From the NCBI RefSeq assembly GCF_002214585.1, contig NZ_CP014862.1, positions 1,860,001 to 1,924,000 of the forward strand: a DNA stretch of 64,000 nt, given 5' to 3'. Origin of the DNA: Thermococcus profundus (GTDB lineage Archaea; Methanobacteriota_B; Thermococci; Thermococcales; Thermococcaceae). Each line of letters begins with the position of its first letter. The stretch's first letter is position 1. A program made the position numbers and the translations under genes. The notes under the pieces are model-generated. The model saw only the letters and a program-made list of their open reading frames with translations, ran no database searches and was not told the DNA's origin. Positions 51,650-60,205 of this stretch are shown one piece after another.

Positions 51650-52304
51650 TACTCTCACCGCATACTGCCCACAATATTTGTTCCTGAATACGTTCAATGT
51701 CCGAGGAGGCATCTACTATTTTTATTGATGGAAATTCTTTACTAGACTCTTTGTATATCATAACTCTCTTTTCAAGGCTCTTATCAAATTTTAAATCCTC
51801 TCTGCGTTTTTTAATTCTTTCGTACGGAGCAATTAATAGTATCGTCTGGCAATCTTTTGGAATTAACTTCAAGTATTTCTTGGCTATCTTAGAATTGATG
51901 AAGTCTGGGTCGTTCAAATCTATTGCTAGATCCACTAAGGTATCATGAACAAATCTGTCACAAACAATTCTTTTTCTTTGAATCTTTAGCGGAATGTAAA
52001 TTTTGAATATCATAGCAAGAAGAGTGTCAATATAGAGAATGAAAGGGTAGATCGTAGAAACCAGTTTGGATTTATAAAAGTGGTGATATCCCAATTTTTT
52101 TCCATCTGACAAAGTTTCGACTTCGGTTAATTTCATAAGCCTCGCAAGCGCAAGAAGAGGCAGAGAAAACAAATGGTGAAACCTCATCCACCTGTATTCA
52201 TACTTATACCCCCTCTCACGTAGTTTTTCAATTAACAACTTGGCTTGGGTCGTTTTTCCAGCCCCATCTGGCCCGATGATACATATGAGCCTCGGAGGAT
52301 CCAT
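51624..52304 (-). CDS. thymidylate-kinase-like P-loop kinase of the glycan island
   Basis: 226 residues. Walker A GPDGAGKTTQ (11-20), RIVCDRFVHDTLVDLAIDL with the DR motif, and KKRREDLKFDKSLEKRV as the lid. A hydrophobic patch in the middle (FILYIDTLLAMIFKIYIPL) is unusual for a plain TMP kinase and suggests membrane contact. Its place among glycosyltransferases and overlap with a nucleotidyltransferase gene argue against housekeeping dTMP kinase. It may phosphorylate a lipid or sugar; not proven. GGGTGAAGAGGTT precedes the start. Confidence 0.82.
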   Translation of the reverse strand: MDPPRLICIIGPDGAGKTTQAKLLIEKLRERGYKYEYRWMRFHHLFSLPLLALARLMKLTEVETLSDGKKLGYHHFYKSKLVSTIYPFILYIDTLLAMIFKIYIPLKIQRKRIVCDRFVHDTLVDLAIDLNDPDFINSKIAKKYLKLIPKDCQTILLIAPYERIKKRREDLKFDKSLEKRVMIYKESSKEFPSIKIVDASSDIERIQEQILWAVCGESNGNFKNLS

Positions 52305-52311
52305 AACCTCT

Positions 52312-53487
52312 TCACCCTATTAACTCTGAAACCTCATCTGCAATGTCATCCCATCTCCTCCACTGCATCATGTATTCATGGGCTTTTTTTTCCAAATCTC
52401 TTCTCAACTCCTCATCGTCCAACACCAGTAAAATTGAGTTAGCCAAGTCTTTAGGATCATTTGGCCTAACGACAAGTCCCCTGCCTCTTAATATCTCTGG
52501 GATTCCATCAACATTAGTGCTGATAACAGCTTTTCCCAAAGCCATTGATTCTAAGATGCTCAGAGGAACGTCCGAGAAGACAAGCTTAAACGGGAGTACA
52601 ATAACATCCGAGGAACTTACATATGCTTTAACTTTGTTTGGTGGAAAATATTTTGAAATTATTACAAGATTTTCTTTAACGCCCAGATTTTCTGCAAGTT
52701 TTCTGAGCTTCATCTCTTCTTTTAAGACTCTTTTATAGTCCGGCCTAGAGAGGATTAGTAGTTTAACTTCTTTTTCCTTCAAAATATAGGGTAAAGCCCT
52801 AACTAACGTATCAGTCCCCCTTAGAGTCAATGGAGAGGTATAGTACATTACTATCGGTATCCCGCCTGGATCAATTTCCGATCTAATACGATTGATAGCT
52901 TCCTGCTCCGGAAGCTCTAAGAACTCTTCATCTATCCCAGGAGGTACTACAACAACTTTATCCTCTGAAACTCCTTTTTTGATAAGTCTCTCCTGGTTAT
53001 GTCGACTCAGTACGAGTATATATTCAAATTTCTGCGACCATTTTCTTACTAGAAAGCTGGGTACGAGTGAGTTTATGAGGTGCATGACTGTGTATCTGTA
53101 ATAAGATATCAAGTCTCTGATTCCAATGTTTTTTACCAGCTCCCCCAATGAGTATATTGGGCTTGTGAGGATACCAATAACAGGCTGTTTGATCTCAAAG
53201 TGAGTCCGAAGGAAGCTTGTCAGCCCTAGGAGCATGATTACCCGGTCAGGATTTTCCCGGTCTAAGACCTCTATGACTTCTTTCGATTCCCCTTTTAGGG
53301 GAATGAACAATCTACCAACGCCAAAAACCCGTATTCCGGTGATATCCGTCTTATTGTTCGAGTTGGTTATGATGAAAACCTCATGTCCGTGGGATTTAAG
53401 TCCCTTTGCAATTTCGTACACGTATCTCCATGGCTGCTTTCGAAGGTTTGATTCCTTGAAATCGAAGCAGATTATCGCCACTTTCAT
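52312..53487 (-). CDS. GT4 family glycosyltransferase
   Basis: 391 residues. GT-B: FDFKESNLRKQPWRYVYEIAKGLKSHGHEV at the start, VVVPPGIDEEFLELP linker, LILSRPDYKRVLKEEM and FPPNKVKAYVSSSDVIVLPFKLVFSDVPLSILESMALGKAVISTNVDGIPEILRG with EX7E. Start ATG 53487 follows AAGGTGGTAGAACT; the frame to 53532 is not needed. Follows the GT4 at 53501 by 13 bases. Confidence 0.9.
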   Translation of the reverse strand: MKVAIICFDFKESNLRKQPWRYVYEIAKGLKSHGHEVFIITNSNNKTDITGIRVFGVGRLFIPLKGESKEVIEVLDRENPDRVIMLLGLTSFLRTHFEIKQPVIGILTSPIYSLGELVKNIGIRDLISYYRYTVMHLINSLVPSFLVRKWSQKFEYILVLSRHNQERLIKKGVSEDKVVVVPPGIDEEFLELPEQEAINRIRSEIDPGGIPIVMYYTSPLTLRGTDTLVRALPYILKEKEVKLLILSRPDYKRVLKEEMKLRKLAENLGVKENLVIISKYFPPNKVKAYVSSSDVIVLPFKLVFSDVPLSILESMALGKAVISTNVDGIPEILRGRGLVVRPNDPKDLANSILLVLDDEELRRDLEKKAHEYMMQWRRWDDIADEVSELIG

Positions 53488-53500
53488 AGTTCTACCACCT

Positions 53501-54622
53501 TTAGCTAGTGGCTGACTCGTAAATTCTCTCAAATTTCCTGCTTATTTTATTCCATGTGAACTTTCTCTCGATAGTCTTTCTTGCGTTTTTTTCAAGTTTC
53601 TTCTTAAGCTTTTCATCTTCTAGAACTGTTAAAATGTTCTCAGCTATACTTTCTGGAGAACCTTTCTTTGAAAGAAGACCATTGTATCCTGTGACTATGA
53701 CATCCCTATGAGCAGGAATGTCACTGGCAACAACGGGAAGACCTGATGACATGGCCTCAAGAACTACCGTGGGCAATCCTTCATAGTGGGAGGGAAATAC
53801 AAACACTTCCGCATTGCGGTATAGCCACAAGAGTCTTTCCCACGGAATATGCCCAAGAAGTTTAACATTATCTAAGTTGTTTCTTGTGATCGCCACTTTA
53901 ATATTATTATACAACGGGCCTTTCCCCACAATGAGGATCTTAACATAGCCCAAATCATTCCTTAAAACCTGGGCGGCTTTTAGAAGATCAATCACGCCTT
54001 TTCTGTAGTCGAGTCTGCCTACGTAAAGCAGGTACCCTCCTTCTTTATTCTCTACAGGGTAGAACTTCCTTTCATCAACTCCATTCCCCAAAATTAGAGG
54101 AGTTCTACCATAGTATTCTTGAACCTCTCTTGCCACCGCGGACGATACTGTGGTGATAATACTAGAATTTTCTATCAACTTCATCGTTAGAGGGTATCCG
54201 GATAAATATGTTGTCAATTTTTGTCCGATAGTTTCCACGTTCTGCACTTGATAATGCTTTATATCCTCCATTAATGAGGTGTGAATGGTAGAGATTAGTG
54301 GTATATTGACTACTTCAGGTTCAATCGGAGGGGATAAAGGAGAGTGCACATGAATAACATCAAATTCTCTGCCCAGCCGGTTAAAGAACCTCTTCAGGAA
54401 CAGTTTATGAACATGAACGTGAAACGGATACACTGGAAAGAATGGAAGTTTATATACTTCGATTCCGTCAAAATAAAAGTGTTCAATGCCCTCGATATTT
54501 CCTCTAGTTATCACTGTAACTTCATGCCCTCGCCCAATTAACTTCTTGGAAAGATTATAAGCATAATACCCAATACCCTCCTCTGGTGGAAACGGAGTTG
54601 AGATTATCATTGCAATTTTCAT
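53501..54622 (-). CDS. GT4 family glycosyltransferase
   Basis: 373 residues. GT-B with PFPPEEGIGYYAYNLSKKLIGRGHEV, VHVHSPLSPPIEPEV, LGNGVDERKFYPVENKE, LLYVGRLDYRKGVIDLLKAAQVL, VFVFPSHYEGLPTVVLEAMSSGLPVVASDIPAHRDVI. It is the most canonical GT4 of the island; mannosyl- or similar hexosyl-transfer is plausible. Its start overlaps the Alg13-like gene stop (ATGA). Confidence 0.92.
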   Translation of the reverse strand: MKIAMIISTPFPPEEGIGYYAYNLSKKLIGRGHEVTVITRGNIEGIEHFYFDGIEVYKLPFFPVYPFHVHVHKLFLKRFFNRLGREFDVIHVHSPLSPPIEPEVVNIPLISTIHTSLMEDIKHYQVQNVETIGQKLTTYLSGYPLTMKLIENSSIITTVSSAVAREVQEYYGRTPLILGNGVDERKFYPVENKEGGYLLYVGRLDYRKGVIDLLKAAQVLRNDLGYVKILIVGKGPLYNNIKVAITRNNLDNVKLLGHIPWERLLWLYRNAEVFVFPSHYEGLPTVVLEAMSSGLPVVASDIPAHRDVIVTGYNGLLSKKGSPESIAENILTVLEDEKLKKKLEKNARKTIERKFTWNKISRKFERIYESATS

Positions 54623-55095
54623 GCATCTATCCCTCGCAGGTATTCTTTCAAGAAGTTAACGAGCCTTCTGTTTCGTTTAATTGGCTTAGATGCCATTAGC
54701 ATAAAATTTTTTATCGTGTCTTCCAATTTTTCAACATCATAGACAACAATTGCTCTTCCTGCGCTTTCTAGCGCTTCTGCAAGCTCCACTTCATGGTCAT
54801 CATAGACTTCTCCAAATTTTTTTAGTCGTGGAACAATTACAATTGGCCTATTAAATCGGAGAGCATCCAATAATGTCCCTGCTCCACCATGGCAAACAAT
54901 CACATCACTATTTTTAATAAATTCCAGCATTTTCTCATATTCAACAAACCTAAACCATTTGGCATTTTTTGGTTCGTAGGTTGTGTATCCTATCTGCATT
55001 ATTACTTCGTCGTTTATCCTACCAGCTATCTCGTCCATTTTTCTTATCAGTCTCTCAAATCCTTGATAATGAGTACCCACAGTTACGAATATCAT
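54619..55095 (-). CDS. Alg13-like/EpsF-type glycosyltransferase catalytic subunit
   Basis: 158 residues. GT28 C-terminal domain: FVTVGTHYQGFERLIRKMDE at the start, VCHGGAGTLLDALRFNRPIVIVPRLKKFGEVYDDHEVELAEALES with the GGxGT donor motif. As in eukaryotic Alg13 and bacterial EpsF/PssE, it lacks an acceptor domain and needs a membrane partner, here the gene directly upstream (Alg14-like, ATGA overlap). Likely adds a HexNAc or GlcA to a dolichyl-(pyro)phosphate-linked glycan; sugar unknown. Confidence 0.88.
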   Translation of the reverse strand: MIFVTVGTHYQGFERLIRKMDEIAGRINDEVIMQIGYTTYEPKNAKWFRFVEYEKMLEFIKNSDVIVCHGGAGTLLDALRFNRPIVIVPRLKKFGEVYDDHEVELAEALESAGRAIVVYDVEKLEDTIKNFMLMASKPIKRNRRLVNFLKEYLRGIDA

Positions 55096-55535
55096 ACAAC
55101 CGCACCCACGTACTTTGCTTTATTTCCATAGAGTTCCAGCAACTGAGGCCATTGGACTAAGAACAAATCCGATAAATAGTAAACTATCTTTCCAGTTCCG
55201 GATTTAGTCTTTATCCTGCACCAGCTTTCAATAAAGATAGTCTTAATGCCCATAAATCTGGCTATGACAAATGCTGGAATTGCTATTTCCGAACCAGTGC
55301 TTATTATGACCCCTGGCTTTTCTTTGGCCAATATAACTCCAATTTGGAAAAACGATTTCAACATTCTTACAGGATTTGTCCCAATATTTTCCAGGAGATA
55401 TTTTTTGTACGGCAGATCGCGAGTTCTAAAGTTATCATAAGTTATGAAGAATACATCATGATTCCTAACTGCATCCATCAAGTAAAGCATTTCCGTTAGA
55501 TGACCCCCATGGGAACAAACTAAAGCTACCTTCAC
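55092..55535 (-). CDS. Alg14-like/EpsE-type membrane-anchoring subunit
   Basis: 147 residues from GTG 55535. Acceptor half of a GT28-type enzyme: VKVALVCSHGGHLTEMLYLMDAV, then GVIISTGSEIAIPAFVIARFMGIKTIFIESWCRIK, the family's most conserved part. It recruits the Alg13-like subunit to the membrane. Alternative start GTG/ATG up to 55562 lies in the previous gene; GTG 55535 overlaps the GT2 stop (GTGA) with GGTGATTGC as ribosome site. The order GT2 - Alg14 - Alg13 - GT4 indicates a linear assembly set. Confidence 0.86.
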   Translation of the reverse strand: MKVALVCSHGGHLTEMLYLMDAVRNHDVFFITYDNFRTRDLPYKKYLLENIGTNPVRMLKSFFQIGVILAKEKPGVIISTGSEIAIPAFVIARFMGIKTIFIESWCRIKTKSGTGKIVYYLSDLFLVQWPQLLELYGNKAKYVGAVV

Positions 55536-56530
55536 CTTGCAATCACCTTGTAATTTAACCAATAGATAATATTTGCAATCTTCTTCATAGCCATATCAAC
55601 CACACTATAACTTAGTTGCTCCTCAGGAACCTTCCAATCAAGTTTTTTCAATAGTTTTTTCTTATTACATCCTATTTTTTCGACTTTCATGGTTATGCCA
55701 TCTTTTAGTCCTTTTATTTTAAATTTAACCCCACTAATTCCATTTAAAATTGAGTAGCCCCAAGTCAAAATTTCCGTCATAATTAAAGAAGGAAGTATCA
55801 GCAAAAGTTCCCTCCACCCTAAGTACTTCCTCAAAATTATATACCTCCCTTTTTCTAGGTGATAAATCTTCTCCGGGGGGACTTTGAGCTCATAATCATG
55901 ATAAACTACCGCAGTCGGCACATACAAAATTCTAAACCCCCAAGCATGAGCTCTCCAAGAAAATTCTCCATCCTCATTATATGCAAAGAAATTCTCATCA
56001 AAACCCCCCAGTTTTAGATAATCCTCCCTTAGCATAGCAAAACAAGCACCAGAGATACCGCTTAGATATTCAGGCTTGCTGTATTTCTCTGGAGATTCTA
56101 AATAACCCCTTGTGAATGTTAATCCAGTAAAATGCACAATATTGCCAACCGTGTTTATTGCCGAACCATCATAGAGAAGTATCTTAGGAGTCGTTATCAG
56201 ATGCTCACTTTTTGTTAGAGGATTTAAAAGCTCTTCAAGCCAATTTTTCTCGACCTTTGTATCGGGGTTCAAGATAACCACATACTCCCCTCTCGCATGT
56301 CTAACTCCAAGGTTGTTCCCCCCACCATATCCAAGGTTCCGTGAACTTTTAATTAATTTAATCTGAGGGAATTCTTTTTCAATTAATTCAACGGTCCCAT
56401 CAGTAGAACCGTTGTCAACGACAATAACCTCCAAAGGATCGTTCATAAGAACAGAGCCCAAACACTCTTTCAGGTATTCTTTATGATTGTAGGTAACTAT
56501 AATTACACTAGCTTTCTTTGAAAGCTCCAT
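55532..56530 (-). CDS. GT2 family glycosyltransferase, rhamnosyltransferase-like
   Basis: 332 residues. GT-A fold: SVIIVTYNHKEYLKECL, VVDNGSTDGTVE, RNLGYGGGNNLGVRHARGEYVVILNPDTKVEKNW (DxD-type NPDTK) and NEDGEFSWRAHAWGFRI. Proteins of this type (WcaA/WbbL-like) often transfer rhamnose, which fits the rmlABCD genes upstream of the island. A hydrophobic stretch near residue 240 (ILPSLIMTEILTWGYSIL) may dock to the membrane. Start follows GAGGGAGTGAAGT. Confidence 0.88.
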   Translation of the reverse strand: MELSKKASVIIVTYNHKEYLKECLGSVLMNDPLEVIVVDNGSTDGTVELIEKEFPQIKLIKSSRNLGYGGGNNLGVRHARGEYVVILNPDTKVEKNWLEELLNPLTKSEHLITTPKILLYDGSAINTVGNIVHFTGLTFTRGYLESPEKYSKPEYLSGISGACFAMLREDYLKLGGFDENFFAYNEDGEFSWRAHAWGFRILYVPTAVVYHDYELKVPPEKIYHLEKGRYIILRKYLGWRELLLILPSLIMTEILTWGYSILNGISGVKFKIKGLKDGITMKVEKIGCNKKKLLKKLDWKVPEEQLSYSVVDMAMKKIANIIYWLNYKVIAR

Positions 56531-56533
56531 ACT

Positions 56534-57406
56534 TCACTCCCTCACCATCTTCGCTAACACATTCAACATCAGACCTGAAACAAAGAATTGTATTCCAATA
56601 ATCACAAATATTCCAGCACCTATAGTTTGAGTCAGGACCACGTGTCCAGTCTGCTGATACGGTCGAAAGCCCCAGTACCCCAGAACTGCAGCAACCCCAA
56701 ATGACAGCAGGCTTAAAATACCAAAGAACAACATCGGTCTTCTGTATCCGATCAACCCCAATATCGCAGCAAGAAGGCTAAGACCATGAGATAAGGGGTT
56801 CCTCTTATGCTTGTTTGGGACATCATACCTCACGCTTATCGGGACTTCCTTTATAACCAACCCAGCTTCGCGAGCTTTTACTATCATATCCGTCTCAGCG
56901 GAATAATCATCACTGTTTAAGTTCAACTTTCCTAGGGCTGTGACACGTATAGCTCGAAAACCGCTCTGGGAATCCACCTCTGTATCCGCAGCAAGCTTAG
57001 TTCCTTTATTGAGGACCCATAGGCCAAGGCGCCGGTAGAGAGGCACCTTTTTGCTGGCCCCTCCAAGGTATCGAGAGCCAATCACGAGATCAGCTTTCCC
57101 AGTGACTATTGGATTAACAAGGCGAGGTATTTCATCTGGGTTGTGCTGGCCGTCGGCGTCTATCGTCACGACAACATCATAATCCCCGGCAAGAGCGTAC
57201 TTAAAGCCCGTTCTGAGGGCGGCACCCTTACCCCTGTTAACCTCGTGCCGTATGACAACGGCCCCTGCTTCTTTGGCTATCTCTGACGTCCTGTCCGTGG
57301 ACCCATCATCCACTACAAGAACATCCCCATACTTCTTGGCAAGAGCAACGACTGACCCAATCGTCAGTTCCTCGTTGTACGCTGGGATTATTATCAGTGT
57401 TCTCAA
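56534..57406 (-). CDS. GT2 dolichyl-phosphate glycosyltransferase (AglJ/DPM1-like)
   Basis: 290 residues from a TTG start. PAYNEELTIGSVVALAKKYGDVLVVDDGSTDRTSEIAKEAGAVVI, NRGKGAALRTGFKYAL, VVTIDADGQHNPDEIP and YLGGASKKVPLYRRLG typify dolichyl-phosphate sugar transferases and AglJ, which begins N-glycan assembly in haloarchaea. Two membrane helices at the end (FGILSLLSFGVAAVLGYW, GIFVIIGIQFFVSGLML). GGGTGA lies 7 bases before TTG 57406. First gene of the minus-strand glycan unit; the next upstream gene is the unrelated DUF58 operon. Confidence 0.9.
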   Translation of the reverse strand: MRTLIIIPAYNEELTIGSVVALAKKYGDVLVVDDGSTDRTSEIAKEAGAVVIRHEVNRGKGAALRTGFKYALAGDYDVVVTIDADGQHNPDEIPRLVNPIVTGKADLVIGSRYLGGASKKVPLYRRLGLWVLNKGTKLAADTEVDSQSGFRAIRVTALGKLNLNSDDYSAETDMIVKAREAGLVIKEVPISVRYDVPNKHKRNPLSHGLSLLAAILGLIGYRRPMLFFGILSLLSFGVAAVLGYWGFRPYQQTGHVVLTQTIGAGIFVIIGIQFFVSGLMLNVLAKMVRE

Positions 57407-57412
57407 GATGGT

Positions 57413-57979
57413 TCACCCTATCCTCTGTTTCGAATCTAAATTAAACATTTTTACCTTTTTAATATTTATCCTTGTAAGGCTGTAGAGCAGAAGGAATACC
57501 CCAAAGGCAGACACCACCCCCACCTGCAGAGATGCTCCACCGTTGATGTCAAGGCTCTCCTGGAACAGGAGGAGAAAAACTAGAAGTGCGGTGGAAACAA
57601 TGACCGAGACGTAGTCCAGCCTGAGTTTGAGGGCGAGGTACAGCACAGCTCCCGCCACTAGAAGCTCGGGGGATACAGCACCGCCGAGGACAAGGACGGA
57701 GAGGACGAACTCGACTCTGTCTCTGCGGGTTCCCCCCCTCAGAACATCTTCGAGGAGCAGGAGAGCGGACGATGCCACAGCAAGGGCTTCAACAAGGGGA
57801 ATGTATAGATAGATAGTGTCTACCCGGAGGAAGTTTGCAATATAGAGAGCGTAGACAGAATAAGCGAGCAGGCCCAAATCCCGGTTCCTGCGCGAGAGCA
57901 GCCAGACAGCTACCCCGATAAGGGGAACATAGCTCCGCAGGTAAACCGCGAGAGCCAGTGAAGCAGCTATCCCTATCAC
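57413..57979 (-). CDS. uncharacterised membrane protein, 188 residues
   Basis: No family recognised. From GTG 57979, about six membrane helices (LALAVYLRSYVPLIGVAVWLL, LLAYSVYALYIANFL, VEALAVASSALLLL, FVLSVLVLGGAVSPELLVAG and two more). The C-terminal 10 residues are basic. The GTG start abuts the DUF58 stop with GGTGGTGTGA upstream, so it is the last gene of the MoxR-DUF58 operon. Composition is like that of the operon, not the AT-rich island next door. Confidence 0.72.
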   Translation of the reverse strand: MIGIAASLALAVYLRSYVPLIGVAVWLLSRRNRDLGLLAYSVYALYIANFLRVDTIYLYIPLVEALAVASSALLLLEDVLRGGTRRDRVEFVLSVLVLGGAVSPELLVAGAVLYLALKLRLDYVSVIVSTALLVFLLLFQESLDINGGASLQVGVVSAFGVFLLLYSLTRINIKKVKMFNLDSKQRIG

Positions 57980-59272
57980 TCACACCACCTTCACGATCTC
58001 CCTTATGTAATCGCTCGGACCGAGGTCTATGGTTGGAACAAGTACGTTAAAACGCCTTATGAGCTCTTCCCTATCCTTGTAAGCCTGATAGAGACGCCTT
58101 AGAGCATCCTTGTCCAGCTTGCCAGAGTAGAAGAGTACGGGATTCGGAGATAAGATGAGAACGCGGTGCTTTTTGAGGGCGAGCGAAACGGCCCTGTAGA
58201 CGTCGCCGGGGTTGCTGAGATCAGTTACAAGGATTATGAATGATGGATTCTTGAGGAGGGATAACGCTTCAAAGAGGCCCTTAGGGCCTTTCCTGCCCTT
58301 CCTCATTGGGAGGATCTTTCCAAGGAACGCTTTTGCCTTTTTACTAAGGGAAGTCTCAAAGGAGAACCTGAAGCTGCTTTCCTTGGGCTCACTGCGGAGG
58401 TCGAGCCTCCTCCTTATGGTCTCAAGCTGGGTGCCCCCTTTGCCAGGATTAACTATGTCCGCGCTCAGCTCGTCGTAGATCACCAGCCCGACGCGGTACT
58501 TCCTGATGAGTGCCGCCGCCACTTGAACCACGAGGATCGCGGCGTAGTCTATCCTTGCCCTCTTTATCCCCTTCCTCATCTCACGGGTGTTGTCGAGGAA
58601 TATGTAGACGTCAGCGTTCTCCTCCTTCAGGAACTCGCGCACTATGAGCTCGCCAAGTCTGGCACTAGCTTTCCAGTCAATTCTTTTGAACTCATCGCCG
58701 TACTGGTACTCTCTGAGATCGCGTATCTCAAGGCTCTCTCCCCCGAAGAGCTTCCCAGTCCGGTAGAACTCAGCCAGACGGAGGTTTCTATCAACCTTCG
58801 CGGCCTCCTTTATAGTCTCAACCGAGGGATAGACGGAGACTTTGATCGGGAAAAGCGGAAAGAACTCTTCGTAAAGGCCCCTCTCATCCACCACCCTGAA
58901 ACCAACTGAATCAATGTGAAAGGACCCCTTCCGGAGGGGCTTAATCCTAAAACTGGCATCCCACGTTGATGCCGTGGGAAGGAACACCTCATAGGGGATA
59001 TCCAGCTCAAAGTCCCCCGTTTTAATAACAGGGGTCACGATAGCGTTGGAACCGTGGTTGGCAAGGGAAAGCTTCCCCTCGTGCCATTTCCCTTCTTCCA
59101 TGCTTTCGGGAACCTCAACCGATCCCTCAACGGAGAGGACAACACCCCTCCTGAGGGAGACTATGTAGAGGGATAGGAGGAAGGCCAAGACCGCGGGAAG
59201 GACGTTATCCGCTAAATAGCCCTCGAGCATCAGCAGGAGGGAAGTAAGCAGGAGGAGCTCTTCCCTGTCCAT
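57980..59272 (-). CDS. DUF58 domain (von Willebrand-like) protein
   Basis: 430 residues. Two short hydrophobic segments near the N terminus (LLLLTSLLLMLEGYLADNVLPAVLAFLLSLYI), then DUF58: LEIRDLREYQYGDEFKRIDWKASARLGELIVREFLKEENADVYIFLDNTREM and FIILVTDLSN. DUF58 proteins work with MoxR AAA+ ATPases, probably in metal insertion or assembly. Start ATG 59272 follows GGTGTGAGTG (GTG 59275 in the site). It directly follows the MoxR gene. Confidence 0.9.
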   Translation of the reverse strand: MDREELLLLTSLLLMLEGYLADNVLPAVLAFLLSLYIVSLRRGVVLSVEGSVEVPESMEEGKWHEGKLSLANHGSNAIVTPVIKTGDFELDIPYEVFLPTASTWDASFRIKPLRKGSFHIDSVGFRVVDERGLYEEFFPLFPIKVSVYPSVETIKEAAKVDRNLRLAEFYRTGKLFGGESLEIRDLREYQYGDEFKRIDWKASARLGELIVREFLKEENADVYIFLDNTREMRKGIKRARIDYAAILVVQVAAALIRKYRVGLVIYDELSADIVNPGKGGTQLETIRRRLDLRSEPKESSFRFSFETSLSKKAKAFLGKILPMRKGRKGPKGLFEALSLLKNPSFIILVTDLSNPGDVYRAVSLALKKHRVLILSPNPVLFYSGKLDKDALRRLYQAYKDREELIRRFNVLVPTIDLGPSDYIREIVKVV

Positions 59273-59275
59273 CAC

Positions 59276-60205
59276 TCACACCGGAACCTCAGTGTTTTTG
59301 ATTATGTCCTCGATGACGGCGCGGGACTTTAATCCCTCCACCTCGTACTCCGTCCTGAGGAGGATCCTGTGTAGAAGAACCGGGACCGCGACCTTTTTGA
59401 CGTCGTCCGGGATGACGTAGTCCCTGCCATCGAGGAAGGCGGCGGCCTTGGAGGCGTAGAGAAGGTGCTCGCCGGCCCTGGGGGAGGCGCCCAGCAGTAC
59501 CCTCTCGTCCCTGCGCGTTGCCGAGATTATGGAGTATATGTACTCGATTATCTCGTCGCTCGTGCTCACCATCATGGCCTCTTTCATCAGCCCCAAGAGC
59601 TCATCCCGCCCGATGATGGGATTAACCTCGGAGAACTCGCCCAGGCTCTTCCTCTTGAGAAGGCTGAGTTCCTCCTCCTTGCTTGGATATCCCATCTCTA
59701 TCTTCAGCATGAACCTGTCGAGCTGGGCCTCGGGGAGGGTGTAGACGCCCTCCTGCTCCAGCGGGTTCATCGTGGCTATCACGAGGAAGGGGCGGGGGAG
59801 CTTAAACGTGGTGCCCTCAATTGTGACCTGCCTCTCCTGCATCGCCTCAAGAAGGGCGGACTGCGTCTTGGGCTGGGCTCTGTTGAGCTCATCGGCGAGG
59901 ACGACGTTGGCGAAGACGGGACCCTTCTTCGTCTTCCACTCCCCACTCTTCTGGTCATAGTAAAGCACACCGATTATATCCGCGGGTAAGAGGTCAGGAG
60001 TTAGCTGTATCCTGGAGAAGCTCAGGCTGATCGCGCTGGAGAAGGCCTTCGCTATCGTGGTCTTTGCCACACCAGGTATGCCCTCCAGCATTACATGACC
60101 CTCCGAAAGAAGGGCTATGGTGAGGAGTTCGATTATGTCCTCTTTACCGACCACTGCTTTAGATATCTCCCGTTTGAGCGCCTCAATGAATGACTTACCG
60201 TTCAT
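59276..60205 (-). CDS. MoxR family AAA+ ATPase
   Basis: 309 residues. Walker A EGIPGVAKTT, Walker B NVVLADELNRAQPKTQSALLEAM, sensor 1 VIATMNPLEQEGVYTLPEAQLDRF, and arginine-finger region RDYVIPDDVKKVAVPVLLHRI. MoxR ATPases act as chaperones with DUF58/VWA partners. ATG 60205 follows GGGTGGTGCTT; it starts 11 bases inside the DUF4350 gene. Its partner DUF58 follows. Confidence 0.92.
   Translation of the reverse strand: MNGKSFIEALKREISKAVVGKEDIIELLTIALLSEGHVMLEGIPGVAKTTIAKAFSSAISLSFSRIQLTPDLLPADIIGVLYYDQKSGEWKTKKGPVFANVVLADELNRAQPKTQSALLEAMQERQVTIEGTTFKLPRPFLVIATMNPLEQEGVYTLPEAQLDRFMLKIEMGYPSKEEELSLLKRKSLGEFSEVNPIIGRDELLGLMKEAMMVSTSDEIIEYIYSIISATRRDERVLLGASPRAGEHLLYASKAAAFLDGRDYVIPDDVKKVAVPVLLHRILLRTEYEVEGLKSRAVIEDIIKNTEVPV

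Larger units (their letters stand above)
44796..57406. other. AT-rich surface-glycan assembly island
   Basis: From the end of rmlD to the TTG start of the GT2 gene the sequence is visibly poorer in G+C than the flanks, with long A/T runs and A/T-rich codons. It contains a flippase, methyltransferase, five GT4 genes, two GT2 genes, an Alg13/14-like pair and two unusual modification proteins. Plus and minus halves converge at 48.3 kb. No recombinase, tRNA or flanking repeat is visible, so the means of acquisition is unknown. Confidence 0.7.

Noticed and set aside
53487-53532. N-terminal extension MREFTSQPLAKGG of the GT4 gene
   Set aside because: GT4 proteins start at MKVAIICFD-like strands; a good site precedes ATG 53487.
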